A DNA stretch of 64,000 nt from Cinclus cinclus (lineage: Eukaryota; Chordata; Aves; Passeriformes; Cinclidae): contig NC_085046.1 of NCBI RefSeq assembly GCF_963662255.1, positions 22,525,620 through 22,589,619 of the forward strand. The letters run 5' to 3'. Positions 37,831 through 51,600 of this stretch are shown one piece after another. Under the pieces are notes generated by a model, which saw only the letters and a program-made list of their open reading frames with translations, did no database searches and was not told the origin of the DNA. How positions within the stretch are numbered: position 1 is the stretch's first letter; the number at the start of each line of letters is the position of its first letter. The position numbers and the translations under genes are program-made.

Positions 37831-40800
37831 TTGGTCCATAAGTTTAGGCTTCATTCCAAACTGAAAATGAGCAAACAGTGGGACACAAGACACAGGTCTG
37901 CTCATCTTTTCGACACAGATTTAATCTGTGTCAGTGATATACACTGTACCTGAGCTGGGTGTAATAGCGCACCAGCAGCAGCTGCCTTCTGAGGCTTTAA
38001 AGGCCAACACTGAATTAATAAGGCAACTATATGAATTATCCTTACACACTTTCACTGATTCATATTGCTTAGAGATGCCTCACTTCCAGGCAAACCAGTG
38101 GCAATTTCCAATCTAAATTTAAATCTAAAAGAGCAAGAGAGCTTTGACAATACATACACACTCCTCAACAAAAGTGAATGTTCCTGAATATTTAATGAAG
38201 AACAGGGCCAAAATCAAGTGGGAAACAAGGACATCTGCTCTCTAACCAGAGACAAAAATGAGTTCATTCATAAAGAACATGATATTGAAACTTAGCAAGA
38301 GTTGCAGGAAAGACTGATGATACACAAAACTGGGCACTACACCTTACAAGGAAGGGAGACTACAGTGACAGCAGCAGATAACCTGCATCTAGACAGCTTG
38401 GCTTTATTACTGACATAAAAAGCACCAGGACAAAGACCTGCTGCTATCCCATGGTTATCCAAACTGCTAAATATGAGCACAGTATATGGAAGTTTTGGTC
38501 ATGCCTTTGGCACATTCCAGCAGATCCTCAATATGGCTCACAAATGAACATGGGCCAAGGACCAATCCCCAGTCAGTTTGGATGCAGCCACTGGGGTTTG
38601 GAGGGCAGAAGAGTTCATTGCTGTGGGCACAAGCCATGCCCTTCCAATTGGCCAGAGAAAAGGCAGGATGTACTTTATTTCCTAGTACAGACATAGCCAT
38701 TGTAGTCTTTGGCATAGGAGCCAGTGAACTCTGAAGGTCTTTGGTCACAAAGAGGAGAATCCCATATACCTAAAATAAATTTAATTATATACCAGTTAAA
38801 GAGAAAGCCATAGTGAACCTCAATTTGTTTGATGTTGTGGTTTCATTCAGTCAATTGCCTAAAACTTCAGCTCTTTTTCTGAAGGACATCCAGGCTTCTT
38901 TGCCATGGAAATCTCAGAGGATCAATCTCCCTGAGGAGATTTTCATTCACCTTCATTCAGACTGGGCAGGCACATCTTTCATGCTGTGTTTTGATATTTC
39001 CCCATCTTCTGGCTGAATGCAAGGAGTAGGAAAGCTGCTCAGAACTTAATTTAAAAGGTAAACTGAGCTCTTTTGAATTTCAAAAAGTCTCAGGATGGAT
39101 CTTCTTTTATCAGAGCCAGCTTATCCATCTCTAATTCAGAGAGAAACGTAGGGGTTCAGATCAAAACTTTTTGATCTGGCGTCAGATGTTCTCAAAGTTC
39201 AGCGGTATTTGGATCTCAGGTTTTGGTGGGGGTCCACCCATGATCTCTAGTGCCCATCTCCTACCTGTCTATTTTCTTGTACTTTTCTTCTTTCTAGCTT
39301 CCTTCCCCCTCCATTGTTCTTCCAATATTAAAGCTTTTCTATTATTATCATTATAAACATAATTCCTATAAGAGATAAGTAGCTCCCCAGTGTATCTTTA
39401 TTAATCCTAGTTAAGATAACATTTTGAAAGCAGACAGGAAAAGAGATTTATAAAGAGCAAGAGAAGACAGTTGCAGATCAGCACAGCAGGGGCAGAATTT
39501 CCTACCCTGCCTGAGCCTGTTTACAAAGAGGAGTAAAACTTGCCCTGCATGTGAAGTTGCACACTAGTGTACATGTAAGAACCTTGATGAGTCTGACACT
39601 AAATTATATCTCCCAGTATGGTAAACATTCTAATCTTTCTGTGCACTGGAATGGCCACCACTGTATTTTGTCTTGTGTGCAAATCCTTGTATACACAAAG
39701 CTATTTAATTGTCCTTTTATTGAAGTATGAGTGTAGCTTGTGGATTCAAGAAGGCAAGAGAGTTTTTACCCCAGGAATGGGAAACTCATATATGTGCACC
39801 AATAAGCCAGAATGTGCACTGGGATTTGCTGGGATTTCTTAGTTAGTACCAATATTAATTTATAAATATGTACAGAAAATCCAAACCATATAGTGTTATT
39901 CCAACACTCTGAGGTTAAAAAAAAACCCAAAAACCAGTTGTGATGGGAAAAAGGAACAGACAATGTACACAAAGCCACTAACTCAATGCAGATCTATTTA
40001 CAGTCTTAGGAGTCTTAGAAGGTATTTTTGTTAGTGCAGCTACAGTGATATGACGCAGTTCAAATTGCATATCACAATTAAAGTGATGTATACACAAATT
40101 TTATAGAAATTATCCCCTTCTCTTGCCTTACCACAGCCTTCTGCTGACAGTTGATGTCCAAAAACTGATGGCGTCCATTTGTGCAGCACACAGAAGATTA
40201 ACATGAGTCTTAAGTATCCCAAATCCTTTGCTAGGAGGAGTATGATGTTGGTGCTGAAGGTTTCTTTCTCCCTCTTTGAGATTTGCTAAGGAAAATTTTT
40301 TATGTTTGCTGACTTGCTGTGCACTTAGCTCTTTCAACAACAATCTGCAAATCCATGGTGTATCTCCTAGTACTCTCTATATACTATATATATTTTACAC
40401 ACATAAGACATTTCTAGGTTCTTATGGTTACCCCTGAGATTGATTTACATTACATCCAAGGTTGCATTTATTTGCTGAACACTAACTAGCCCCATTTTAT
40501 AGCCCTCGGGTCCTCTGCATCTGCCTTTCCCTGTGCTAACAGGTGTTTGATTTTGGAGTTGTTCCAAGCTAAGCAAAAGCTATAACCAAGCAGGTAACAC
40601 CCCTCCCCCAATAGGTAACTGCTGTCACAAGCCGAATCAAATCTCCAGGTGGGTCAAGATAACTCCAGACAAACCCAAAGAGGTTTGTACTGGTAGCCTA
40701 ATGCAAAGCCATACCTCTCATAAGCAATGGAAACACCAGATTTACTGGTGTTTCTACTATTTATCTCCATCTGGGCTCTACTGCTTTTTCTGACTTTGAC

Positions 40801-42033
40801 TTCCCATGAGAACCTGGAGACATTTCTTCATCCTTTGGAAACCATAAAGTGTAAATAAAATATACAGTCACCTAAATACAGTGGAATTAGAGCACAGTGG
40901 TAGAAATGAACCAATCATTGTAATTTGTTCGAATGAGAAACTCTGGTTTGGAAAAACAAAATAAGTTAAATCTTAGAAAATATATTTTTCTGGGAAATGT
41001 CCTAGAACATTTAGGAAAACCTGGTCTAAAAAACTTTTAACAATGAAGTGAAGGAAATAGTTATTTTCTCCCAGAAATGAATGCTGAGAAGCACCAGCAT
41101 GGTGGAATATCTTAACGTGTTTCATCCTATTGTGTATTTAATTTTTGCTAAAACTGGGAACATAATCATCTAGTCAAAATGGGAGGATTACCTTTTAGAT
41201 ACATAAACAGATAAAAAATAATTTCATTATTAAACTACTGAGAAAATTAAATCATTCTCAAAGACTAGATGAACATTGATAAAGCCTACTTATTCCGGAC
41301 TGAGCTTGTGGGGCAAAATACTCTCTGATATTCACCACAAGCAAAGATTATGAAGAGCATAATGTATTGAAATCTAAATTAATCCTGCTTATTGACTGAT
41401 AATATGCCCTGATCCTAGGGGAATATGCCTAATTTATTACTTTTTAAATTGCTTGGATTCCTTCAGGATGAGCAACTCCCCAATTTATTTCCGTTGGCTA
41501 ACTGTGTGGGGAAAGGAGTCATTGAATATGAATAGGGATTATTTTGTTTTGAAAGAGTATTGCAAAAAATTGACGTTCAGCCAGTGCTGTTTAGACAGTA
41601 TTCTTTTTCATACTGCAAGGAAGAGAGACAATTTGGAGCACAGACTCTAAAAATGAAAATGAAAATAATATGTATTGTTTCCTAGCAGACAGCTATTGTC
41701 CTCCAGAGTTTTCCTCTGTTTCTGATGCCACTCTCTACAGAACTCATGCAGTACAGACTGGAAGAGTTGTCCTGGTACAGGAGGAGGGTGGGGATCTGTT
41801 CCTAACTGCTGTTATATTCACAAAATAGAAAAAAATAAGGAATAATAGAAAATACTTTACTGTAAAATCTTAAAGGGCAACTTAGCCAGGGGGTGTTACT
41901 TGACACATCTCTTGAGGCTGACCTAGTTTTTAGTAAGGGCTCTTGGCCCTGACTCTAGATTGGCACCCTACTGTGTTTAACACTGGTCTCATAATGCAGT
42001 CTTAAGAAAGATACTTTGTTAGTTAACAAAATA
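37831..42033. other. Unassigned DNA
   Basis: No gene or identifiable repeat. Overlapping frames of 60-93 codons on both strands at 38450-38750 lie in a slightly GC-richer patch and have no recognisable domain. From about 40340 to 41450 the sequence is AT-rich and featureless to me. Confidence 0.5.
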
Positions 42034-42109
42034 CCAAACAAACAAACCAAACAAACAAACAAACAAAAAAAAGGCTAAAAAGCTTAATAAAATAATAATA
42101 AAATAAATT
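42034..42109. repeat. (AAAC)n and (AAT)n simple repeats
   Basis: AAAC units run from about 42034 into an A run at about 42072. After a short spacer, AAT/AATA units occupy about 42086-42109. This could be the A-rich tail of a decayed retroposed sequence, but no body is recognisable next to it. Confidence 0.85.
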
Positions 42110-43035
42110 ACAGAAATGCAGTCTGACCTAAACAGTCTTTCTCAAATGCGTTGCTCTGGTCTGAACTCACCTCTTCTCCTATTGCCTTTGTGCATTTCCC
42201 TTTGATGGAATCTGGAGGCCCCTACTCAGTCCATCTGTCACAAGGTATCATCTCTCTAATTTATTGACGTGCTCATCATATTTGTGTTGCACTGGATTCT
42301 GTCGGTCTTTAAAGGGGTGAGCATGCAACACATGCAAACAGTGGGTGCTGTGCTTAAATGAGCAGTTGGCATTGTGGTTTGCACTTCATTCTTATTTCTT
42401 CTCCAATATCAATCATTGATAAAACTACTCTCAGACCTATATAAGAGATTCAGGTGTCCAGCAGTCTAATTCGCTATTTACCTAACAGGATTATGCTCTT
42501 CTACCTTTATTACAAAACAACACTGTTAGCTTAGCAGTGAGTTGGCATTAGACAACTGCTTTGTATCTGTCTTGGTCTTCAATAAAATCTTTATGGAAAT
42601 CCTATGAAGTTTGGTCATCTTTTATATTATCTGCCTAGAGACTGCCTAGAGACTGCCCAGGAAAGAGCAAAGGCTTCTCACTGGATATGCCTACTGTTCC
42701 CTACTACCATTTGTAAATAATAACTATTCAAGTCAGCATGAACCTAGGCATTACAAAGGAAAATACTTTCCTGAATTTGGCCTAATGGATGATGTTTCCC
42801 ACTCCAAAACAACGTTCATTGCCATTCACAGAATTTTTGTGCAATGCACTGTGTGTTCCTCTATAGGGTCAATGAACCAACACTGTCTGGAGTAAAAGGG
42901 AGAAAACAGATATGCTTTGTCATACAGTCTCTTCTCCTCATATTCTGTCTTCAAGTGGAACAAGCTATGAAGTCCAAATTAACATACATGTGACAGATAA
43001 ACCTTTAGGTAGGGACCAAGACTGCATTGGTAGGG
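42110..43035. other. Unassigned DNA with a short tandem repeat
   Basis: No gene. An 11-base unit CTGCCTAGAGA occurs twice in tandem with a partial third copy at 42631-42659. The rest is unique-looking AT-rich sequence. Confidence 0.55.
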
Positions 43036-43118
43036 GTTTTTTCAGGGTTTTTTGTTTGGGGTTTGGGTTGGTTTTTTTTTTGTTTTGGGTTTTTTTGTTT
43101 TTTTTTGTTTTTTTGTGG
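43036..43118. repeat. G/T-rich low-complexity tract
   Basis: About 80 bases made almost only of T runs broken by G, GG or GGG, irregular (GTTTT)n type. It gives a Phe/Leu/Val-rich stretch in a 104-codon plus-strand frame at 42912-43226, so that frame is not evidence of a membrane protein. Confidence 0.9.
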
Positions 43119-43582
43119 GTCATTGGAGTTTTTGTCTGCAGAGATGTGATCCCTTTCCAGGTTATAACATTAGCTAGTGGTTCCCCTGGCAGAATGGACT
43201 GTGCCAGGGATCAACTGCTTCCCTGACAAATGATGGCCAGCTCAGGGCATATATCTGGGAGCCCTGTATAAGGAGCAAATCACATCCTGAAGATGCAACA
43301 ACTCAATATTGTCTTTCATTCCAGACCAGGGTTCATTTCTACATCTTTCTAGGATAGAAGACCAGAGGTTTGAAAGTGCTCAGACATACATCATCTAAAC
43401 TCTAGAACTGTGCTGATGGGATGGAAGGATGTTCTACACATCTTTCCTCTGCATCTAGCTCTGTGATGTCTGTCAGTGAAATGAGAAATAGTTACATCAC
43501 TTGCAAGTGAAATATGAAGAAAGGTGAATGCAGTGGCAAAGGACTCTGAATGCACACTGACAGATCCATGGCCTATATAAAA
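43119..43582. other. Unassigned DNA
   Basis: No gene or named repeat is seen between the G/T tract and the next CR1 fragment. Confidence 0.5.
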
Positions 43583-43745
43583 CAATAGAATAGTCTGGGT
43601 TGAAAGGGATCATTAAGAGCCATTTAGTCCAACCCCCTGGAAGGAACAGGGTCATCTTCAACTAGATTGGGTCACCCAGAGCTCCATCCAGCCCAGCCTT
43701 GAATATGTCCAGAGATGTGATATCTCCTACCTCTCTTTGAACAGT
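43583..43745 (-). mobile_element. CR1 LINE 3'-end fragment
   Basis: The plus strand starts CAATAGAATAGTCTGGGTTG, followed by AAAGGGATCATTAAGAGCCA and TTTAGTCCAACCCCCTGGA, then CCAGCCTTGAATATGTCCAG. This is the reverse complement of the avian CR1 3' UTR and C-terminal coding end, whose typical plus-strand reading includes GGTTGGAAGGGACC and CATCTAGTCCAACCC. The CR1 3' end is therefore at 43583 and the element points left. Similarity fades beyond about 43745 and may continue to about 43830. 5'-truncated, as is usual for CR1. Confidence 0.85.
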
Positions 43746-45427
43746 CAAAGATGCAGACACTATGGAAGTACAAAAATTGACCAGGCATAAAGAGATCCTT
43801 CTCTAAATGTGCTCTTCCAGCTTCTCACAATCTACAGTTCAGGGAATTTCTGAGCCAGATCTCATAGCTATGTGTTTCCAGTGATGAACACTTTCCTTGT
43901 GTTAATTTGAATCCTTGCTTTCCTAAACATAACAATGCCATGGTACCCTGCAGTAACAAGTTCAGTGAGTTAATTATACTTTTGTACAATGATCAGGGCA
44001 TGACAGTTTCTAGAATAGAAGGCCATGATTACAGCAGAGGTAAAGAAAAACGCATTTTTTTGCTTGAAGATGTGCCATAATATGTATTAACATAATTGAT
44101 TACATTTTATTCCCACAGGCCTTACTGCCTAATAGAAATGATAACACAATTTAATTTTATACAGACAACACAATTTTCAAATGTCTCAAAAAGACTTGTG
44201 CTTTCATATTTTATTTTGCAAAATTTCATAAAGCTCATTTTCCTTTTTCCAAAAACGGCAATTTCATTTGAAGAATGACAGTATGGGAGATCTTCATCTT
44301 GAATAGCCAGCAAAAGTTTTTTGTTAAACTTTCTGCAAGACAAGAAAACACAAATTAGGTTTGCAACTGTTCATCAGTTAGATTTTGAATCTGTAAAATA
44401 CAAAATAGCTATTTGAAATTCTGCTTTTATATTTCCTGCACTGAGTGCTTTTGTTTTTTTGACCTATTTAAAATAAAAGTTTCCCATATAAGCTGTAAAA
44501 CATAAAAGCTGCTGTTGACTATCCTCAAACTTCACACAAATTCTAGCCACACTGTATTAGAGACTTACTGCTATGATGTTTAGGCATCATAACATGATTA
44601 TAATAACAACTGTTGAGGTTTGGGGTCAAGGTTCCCCAATGTTCTTGTTTTGACAAATGATCTTTGCAGCATTTACATATCATAAGCTATGTTTAGAATT
44701 AAATGCTTCAATTAAATACACAACTTGGTTTTGCCCTCTGGGGTGATAAACAACCAAAACGAGATGTGTTTCTTCTCTGTCCGCAGCAAGAGGGTTAGAA
44801 AGAGAGAGAGGGAGCAACAATAAAGACTGTTGAAAGGTTGTTCTAATAAAAACCCTAGTTTCAGTTTTACTCTAAGTTTTATTCTGATTGGCAGTTCTGC
44901 GGTCTGTTTTACCAATTATTGGAAGCATTGCCAACAAAACAGAGGTTGCACAAGAACTTTTCCCACACTCATTTCTACCATTCCGATTCCGTGAACCTCA
45001 TTCTTAATTTCCTAGCTCAGTTGTGTCATGGAGCTCTGTTTTTACCATCCTCAGGGAAATTCCAAGATTTTCCCAGAGATTAAAGGAATTAGAATCTTAT
45101 TGTTTAATGGAGACCTACGCTCCAGTGTGCAGCGGAAAGGAGGATGACACCAGCAGAAGAAATATATTCTGCTTCCTGAACCGCCTCACTGGTCCACCTA
45201 CTGTCCTCATTGATTATTATAGTGCAAAGATACTTTTATTAAACATAATGATATTAAATGGACCTGATGCGATTTAACACATTTATGAGACTCTTTCATG
45301 TCTCACTGTAGGAGGCTGATATTTAAACCCTAGTCCTCACTGAACCTGAAAGCATTAATAATCCCCTTCTCTTTGGCCCATATGCAGGCTCATTACAGTT
45401 GCTCTTTATAGTTATCTATTTTCTCTT
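43746..45427. other. AT-rich unique DNA, partly CNE-like
   Basis: No gene recognised. From about 44430 to 45320 the sequence is repeat-free to my eye and has homeodomain/POU-like words (CTTCAATTAAATAC, TTGATTATTATAG, GATTTAAC) plus isolated CpGs in ATTCCGATTCCGTGAACC. An 84-codon plus-strand frame at 45023-45277 is not recognisable as a protein. A regulatory role is inference only. Confidence 0.3.
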
Positions 45428-45550
45428 AGGCCCTTATGCAGAGAAGAATCTCTATAGAGGAAAAAGCTTAAGCACTTGATTAACTTTAAATACATTGAAG
45501 TCAGTGCTCAAAGTTAAGAAGGTGCTTAACACTTTCTTGAATCAGGGCCT
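45428..45550. mobile_element. Palindromic MITE-like amniote repeat
   Basis: The ends are AGGCCC on the left and TCAGGGCCT on the right. Inner arms CTTAAGCACTTGATTAACTTT and AAAGTTAAGAAGGTGCTTAA are inverted copies, meeting at a centre ATTGAAGTCAGTG. The whole is thus a near-complete diverged palindrome of about 123 bp. I recognise the word pattern from a widespread sauropsid repeat with GGCCCTGATTCAGCAAAGC-type ends. It encodes nothing. The transposon superfamily cannot be fixed without the target-site duplication, which is not evident. Confidence 0.6.
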
Positions 45551-45594
45551 CATAGCCTAGGGTTTTTGTCTGTGTAATGGTTCAAAAAATAATG

Positions 45595-45651
45595 GTCTAG
45601 AATTTGCTTCTCCACTCAACTTCATTGATGCAAATCAGGAGAACTCCATTT
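45595..45651. mobile_element. Second MITE-like fragment next to the first
   Basis: Contains TCTAGAATTTGCTTCTC and CAAATCAGGAGAACTCCATTT. These match one arm and centre of another palindromic amniote repeat whose consensus, as remembered, carries GATTTGCTTCTCACTTAC and GTAAATCAGGAGTAACTCCA. Only one arm is present. It lies 45 bases from the preceding palindromic element. Confidence 0.5.
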
Positions 45652-48600
45652 AGACAAAAGAGCTTTGTTGATCTTTGCCTTGTATTTTATAGAGTCGTCT
45701 ACAAAATGGGTCAAACATTATTATTGGGGAATAGCAGACCTTAAAAAAACTTAGCATTTGCTTTCATCACAGTTATAGAAGGCACATGCTTGAACATCAG
45801 CAGGAACATCAGAAGGAAACTGCAACTCAGAGGTGGTGGTGGAGCACTAGCATAAAATAAGAGAACAGGATGAGCCTAAAATGACTCCTCATGACTTGAC
45901 TGGGTGAATTGCCTCTAGACCATTGCAATGAGATGGATAGAAGGCGAGTGAGCGGGGGCATAGGCAAAGATGAGTGCCATGAGCAAGACATGATGTGTCC
46001 TCCATCAGTATCAATAGTCAGACCTCACTGCTGGCAGTGTGCATATGAAAGAAGGCATGTGAAGACCGCCTTCCCTACCCTCTTTCCCTCTAGTTACTGT
46101 ATTCCTCTCCCTCAAGAATGAGGAGGGCCTGTATGCCTCAAGGGAGCAATACCTAAAATCCTGTCTAGATCCAATTCCTTTCCCCAAGTATATGATGGAT
46201 AATACCCCTGCAGAACTCATTTCAACAGCTTCTCAAATCTGCTTTTATGAGAGACAAGAAATATCCTTACATATCCTAACTTGTTTGGATATTCCCAGTT
46301 TCTGGGGGAAAAAAAATTAAGTGGCTGTGCTTCTTTACTCAAGAATCATGTCAGCCTGGTCTCCATGACATTCTGGGACACAAGGTCAGCTGGGAGTCTT
46401 CCATTTCCTCAGACACTAAAGTGAATCTGAATTCCAGCAACAGCCAACCTATTAGTGATCTGCAGCCACTGGTAACTTGCAGATTTGTCTGAGGGTGTAG
46501 GTCAAGCCTACATCCATGAAATGGTGTCTGACATTGCTGGGCAAGGCCTGAAGTCCTAGACCCTAATCATGTACCTGTTGCCAGAGATGTTTGATTGGTC
46601 CATGATTGTAGATATGTACTCCAGAGCTTCAGCTGCCTCTCTACCTTTGGCCTTCATTGCTCATGTTTAATTTATGATGTGAAAAGTATTTCAGGCACAT
46701 TTCATGCACTTTGAGGGTAATTACATAGTAGCAAGGGCAAATGCAGAGTCTCATTTTTTCATCTTCAAGAGTGTCTCTGGGGTTTGGTTTGGGACATGCC
46801 AGAATATTCACCAAGAGGACATTAGCCAGCAGACTGGATGGACTGAAGTCATGGGACCAGCTCTTTATCCACCATCAAACAACTCTATTTCACAGTATCA
46901 CTATTAGAAGCTGGCATCACCTGACACTGATAAATCGGGATTTAAGAGCATTGATTTGCAGGCTAAATAAAAGGACAATGACAGCAGATTGGAGGGAGGT
47001 TTTGGGGATTATCCTAAAACTTGGATTAGTCTCAGGACAGCCAGGTACAGCATAAGTACTACCTATAGAATCTCAGGTTCAATGTAGATGTAGTTCCTGG
47101 GAGCAAGGAATATGGCATACAAAATGCAGAGTTAACATTATCACTGCCTATGCACGGCACATGCATCTCTTACAGCGAGAAATAGTTAACAGACATAGAA
47201 TGAGCACATGCAGAGCTGGTAGATATGCCCAATTGAATGAATCAGTTTATATATTTAATCCTTCTTAAACAGGTTTATCCTCCGAAGAGTTTCTCATTTC
47301 TTCTTCTTTTCCATGATTTAGCAGCCAGCAATCCTACAGCCCTACTGTGCCTAGAAGGGGGCTCCAATTTTTTTATTTCTAACAAGGTTTCCAGCAGATT
47401 TTGAATGTCATACAAGTATTCTATTTGCACATTAACTTCTTTCCAACTGAACACATCCAGAGCTAAATTATTATCCTTGAGATCCATAAAGGCAAAAACG
47501 CCATCACTCCCTCTTCAGTGGAGGCAGCATCAATCCTGGGCAAGATTTAACAGCCACTTTTCTTCTGAATGTCTACATTTGAGAAACATTTAAATATTTA
47601 ATTCTTATTTCCTGATGAGGAGACTTACCAACCATTGTCACGGAGTGGGAGACCTAGAGCCACATGTACAGGAACAATCCAGAAGATCAAAAGTGCATGG
47701 TTTAGGCAGCTAAAGTGAAAGCAGTTGAGCTTGGACTCTCAAGTCTATAGATCTGAAAGCCAAGGACTCTGTAAGAAAAAAACTGAACTGAGAACAGCTG
47801 TGAAATTTAAACATTCTACCAGCTAACACAATTAGTAGTTGAGTATTTTGGGACAATGAGCTGAAAAGGAACAGCATTGCAACTGTCAGAAAAATCAGGA
47901 GTACATTCATTAGTAATTCGTAATAACTCATGAAGGACTGGAGTTTGCTGCAATCCTGATAAATAAATGGAATACTTATTCTTCGACCATGATTCATGTG
48001 AAATCAGTTTTAATGTGAAATTGTTTATCTGGTAACATTTTATATGTGAGCTGATTCAATTTTCTGCATAGATATGCAGCACGCTACTGAAGAAGCAGCA
48101 AATGCCAACAAAGATTATTTCAATCTGCAGCTGGAAGTAAGGGTATCATCTGTCCCACTGCATGATGAGCTCATCATCCTGAGGGAAATGAACACCATGC
48201 AACACTGCCTTAGAAAGGCTTTGGATGGCACTTCCATCCAAAAACAACAAACAAAAAATTGGCATGACTTCTGACATACATAACATCACTGCCGATCATT
48301 TAGCTTGAACATCAACATATCTAATATATAATTGCATATCCAATTACATACATTCATGAAAAGATACAAGCCATATACTGATTGGAAATTATTACATAGT
48401 AAAATCTGATACTTATTTATACTGACCTTTGCCATTTTCTTGCAAAAACCACAATTATCCTTCCAACACAGAGATATGTTTGGTGTGATATTTGTCCATG
48501 AGAATTCAGTATATGTAATGAAATAATCTTGTAATAATATTAAACATGTTTGATACAGTTGGCAATATGTGGGATGATATAAATCAACCCTGTCAATCAT

Positions 48601-51600
48601 CAGCCTAAGTTCTGAGGCACCACAGGGATCATCTGCTTCAGCTGACATCCTCAGCCATCTGATGAAGACACACCAAATCCTATAATACAAGCAACCCCAC
48701 AGTGATACTTATTGCAAACCTCCAACAAAGGGTTTCTGGCCAAAAAAGCCCTAAAATCAAAACACAATAAAGCCAAACTAAAAGTACTCTGAGAATTTAA
48801 TTAAGGGAAAAAGAAAAAAAAAAGAGCAACCCAAAGCAGAAGAGTAGTGAGAACTTAATTGAAAAGTTATCTAGGTATTATAATATTGCAACAATAACTT
48901 GGAAATCACTGTAGTGACAATTCTATCAAAAAAGGTAACAGCTAGAAAGAAAGTAATTATGAGAAGTCAAGAAGAAGATAGGGTACAAGAATACTTCCAT
49001 CTCCCTTGAATCAAAATGATGCTCAGATCTGGGTTTGTTAGCAGCAGCTGCAGCAGATAATCCTGTGGCACAGGAGATGTATATAATCAAGAAGGCATTT
49101 GATGAACCAAGGCAAAAGTATGAAACAGCTGTTCTTCAACACACAGCCATGTAATTCCTGAGCTTCTCACTTCTGTCATCATATCCATTCATATATACAT
49201 CTCTCTGCTAAGTCAACTTGGATTTTATCTGTTGAGTACTAGTGACCTGTACTTTTCACCTGCAGAGAAGGCAAATGCTTACAGAACACTTACAGGACTT
49301 ACAGATTCACCACTCTTGTGTGGAATTTTCCATTTTACTCATTCAGACATCTAACTTAATCAAATTTAGGTAACTGATGTGTCAGACTGCATAGTTTAAC
49401 TACTTTCACTCCCCATAAATGTGATGGGAATGATAAATTTCTCTGAAGGCATGCAGGTGAAGATACTGTTAAGTTAGATTAGGTGCTTCCCTCTTTCCAT
49501 TGACAGTATCAGAATGAAGGAACATCCAGATATTAATCCAGAGCCATTCCTTGAGAATTTTACTTCATATAGGAAAAAAACCCCAACATTTAATACATCT
49601 GCCTGCTTCATTCACACCTAGTGAAACAGTCTCAGTAGACTTCCTCACTATGCCTGAAGAGGAAAAATACTTTGCTAGGGTCTTTCACCTACAATTTGGC
49701 ACACAGCAAATGACAGATAAACTGCTCTCAGCCTCACTGAGTCCACATTTCCTTGTCCCAAAAGATTTCTGTAGTTGCCAGACCATGTGAATTTGTAATG
49801 CTTCACATCACCTGCTAAAGCAGAGCCACTGGCAGACAGGAGGGCCATAGACAAGACCAGAAGCAGGGGCAATACCATGTACCCTGACTGATGGTGCTGA
49901 GACTTCAGCACAGCAAAGAATTTAATCCCTTTTCATGGAATAGCTTTCATTTCTGTAACCAAAGACTACTGCAAGAAATTAATAATAAAAGTACTATATA
50001 TGGAGTATCTCTACATACTGTGTGAAGTATTAACAGTTCTCCCTTTTCAGACTACAGCAGAAATAAATCCAAATTAAAAGATTTCCCTGAGCTTTTCACA
50101 GAAGTCCAAGATTTCGTCATTAAAATTATCCCACCATGATGTCTCTACCTTCATATCGTGGATAGTGTCACCCTTCTCATTAAAGCACAAAAAAATCTAA
50201 GAACAGCTGCTTTATAACAAGATTCAGAGGTGCTGCAAATGGGAAAGTGAAGTCAAAAGTCCTTTTGCTTTGCTAAAAAAATGAAAACTTAATTGAGAAA
50301 GAATAAACTTTTTAGTATAAGTATTTTTTTCTAAAGGAAAAAAAACACTTTTAGAAAAATGACCCTCCTATAGCAGGTATTTCACTTTATATTCTATATC
50401 TGTTATCAAAGCAACAAAATTGAAGGAAATCACTTTTCACCTATATAGTTTTCACCTATTCCAGGGAAATCTGAATAATTTAATGAGAACAGTTGTCCAT
50501 GGGCAAGCATTTCCTATAAAAAGCACAGAATGAACTTATCAAATTTTTTTAACTGTCAAAACTCTGGTGTCCAGGAATTTAGATTCTTCTAGAGTTAATT
50601 CTGAAAATTGTGTCCTGTACTGAAAACGTAATTTATAAATTTCTGCCCATTCTTGCTGTGATAAAAACCAGAAGTTACATCTGTGACACTTGTAGGTATT
50701 GAAAAGGTGACTCACTTTTTTTTTTTGTTTTGGTAGCCATATTTTGAAGGAAAATGGAATTCTATGTTTGGCAACGGTTAAGGAGTGCAACAGGGTATAT
50801 TTAAATGAGGGCTCAAGTTGCTTTGGTGCTAAATGTTTTGGATAAATCCTTACAGTTAGATATTGTATTCTGATTAAGATTTTATCTTATTTTTTATTCT
50901 CCTTTTATTTCTGGTTTTGTAGAGCTGAAGAAATCAAAAAAAGTAATAAGGACACACTGGAAAAATCACAAATTAATATTACTATTTGGCATTTGTCTTA
51001 AAAAAGCTACTCATCAAAAGCAGACTTGGAGCTTTTTTTAGCTCAGTGCTACTCTCCACCACAGGTGAAAGGTCTGTGTCTGAGACCAGGCAAGGTCACA
51101 GGGTTAGAGAAAGCATTGCCTGTGATGGCCACAAAGCATTCAGCTACTAAGGATGAAGAGCAGTTCCCTGTCCAGATTTATAACCTCTCCTGCTGTTTCA
51201 ACAGCTGAACACTGGTATTTGCTCCAGAGGAAAATGGTCTCCCACATTTTGGGCTGAAGGGGAAAAAAGCGATGCAATGGAAAGCAAGCAGCAAGAAGAA
51301 GCCTGGTGCTGAGCACAAGAAAATGTTTTCAGAAAGCAAAGTGTCTTAACACAAAGGTTAGCTACACATGTTGATGCAGTGCACTCAGAGATGGGTGAAT
51401 TAATGAGATGTTGACACTGATTTAGCCCTGTAGAAAAGCGAAAATTCTAGTGGGAGCAGCAGGCTCCACGTCCTTCATTTGATACCTTGGTTAGAAAGTA
51501 TCCTTAACCAGCTATAGCACTGAGAGAATGCATACTATATGCAGCTAGTGACACAGAATATTTATTTGTTTGTTTGTTGATCTTTGTTTTTTTGTGACAT

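Noticed and set aside
42912..43226. Apparent membrane protein frame with long Phe/Leu/Val run
   Set aside because: The hydrophobic run is only the translation of the G/T-rich low-complexity tract.
48286..48690. 134-codon minus-strand open frame
   Set aside because: AT-rich chance frame: Cys/Tyr/Asn/Leu-rich translation, no domain, no codon pattern suggesting selection.
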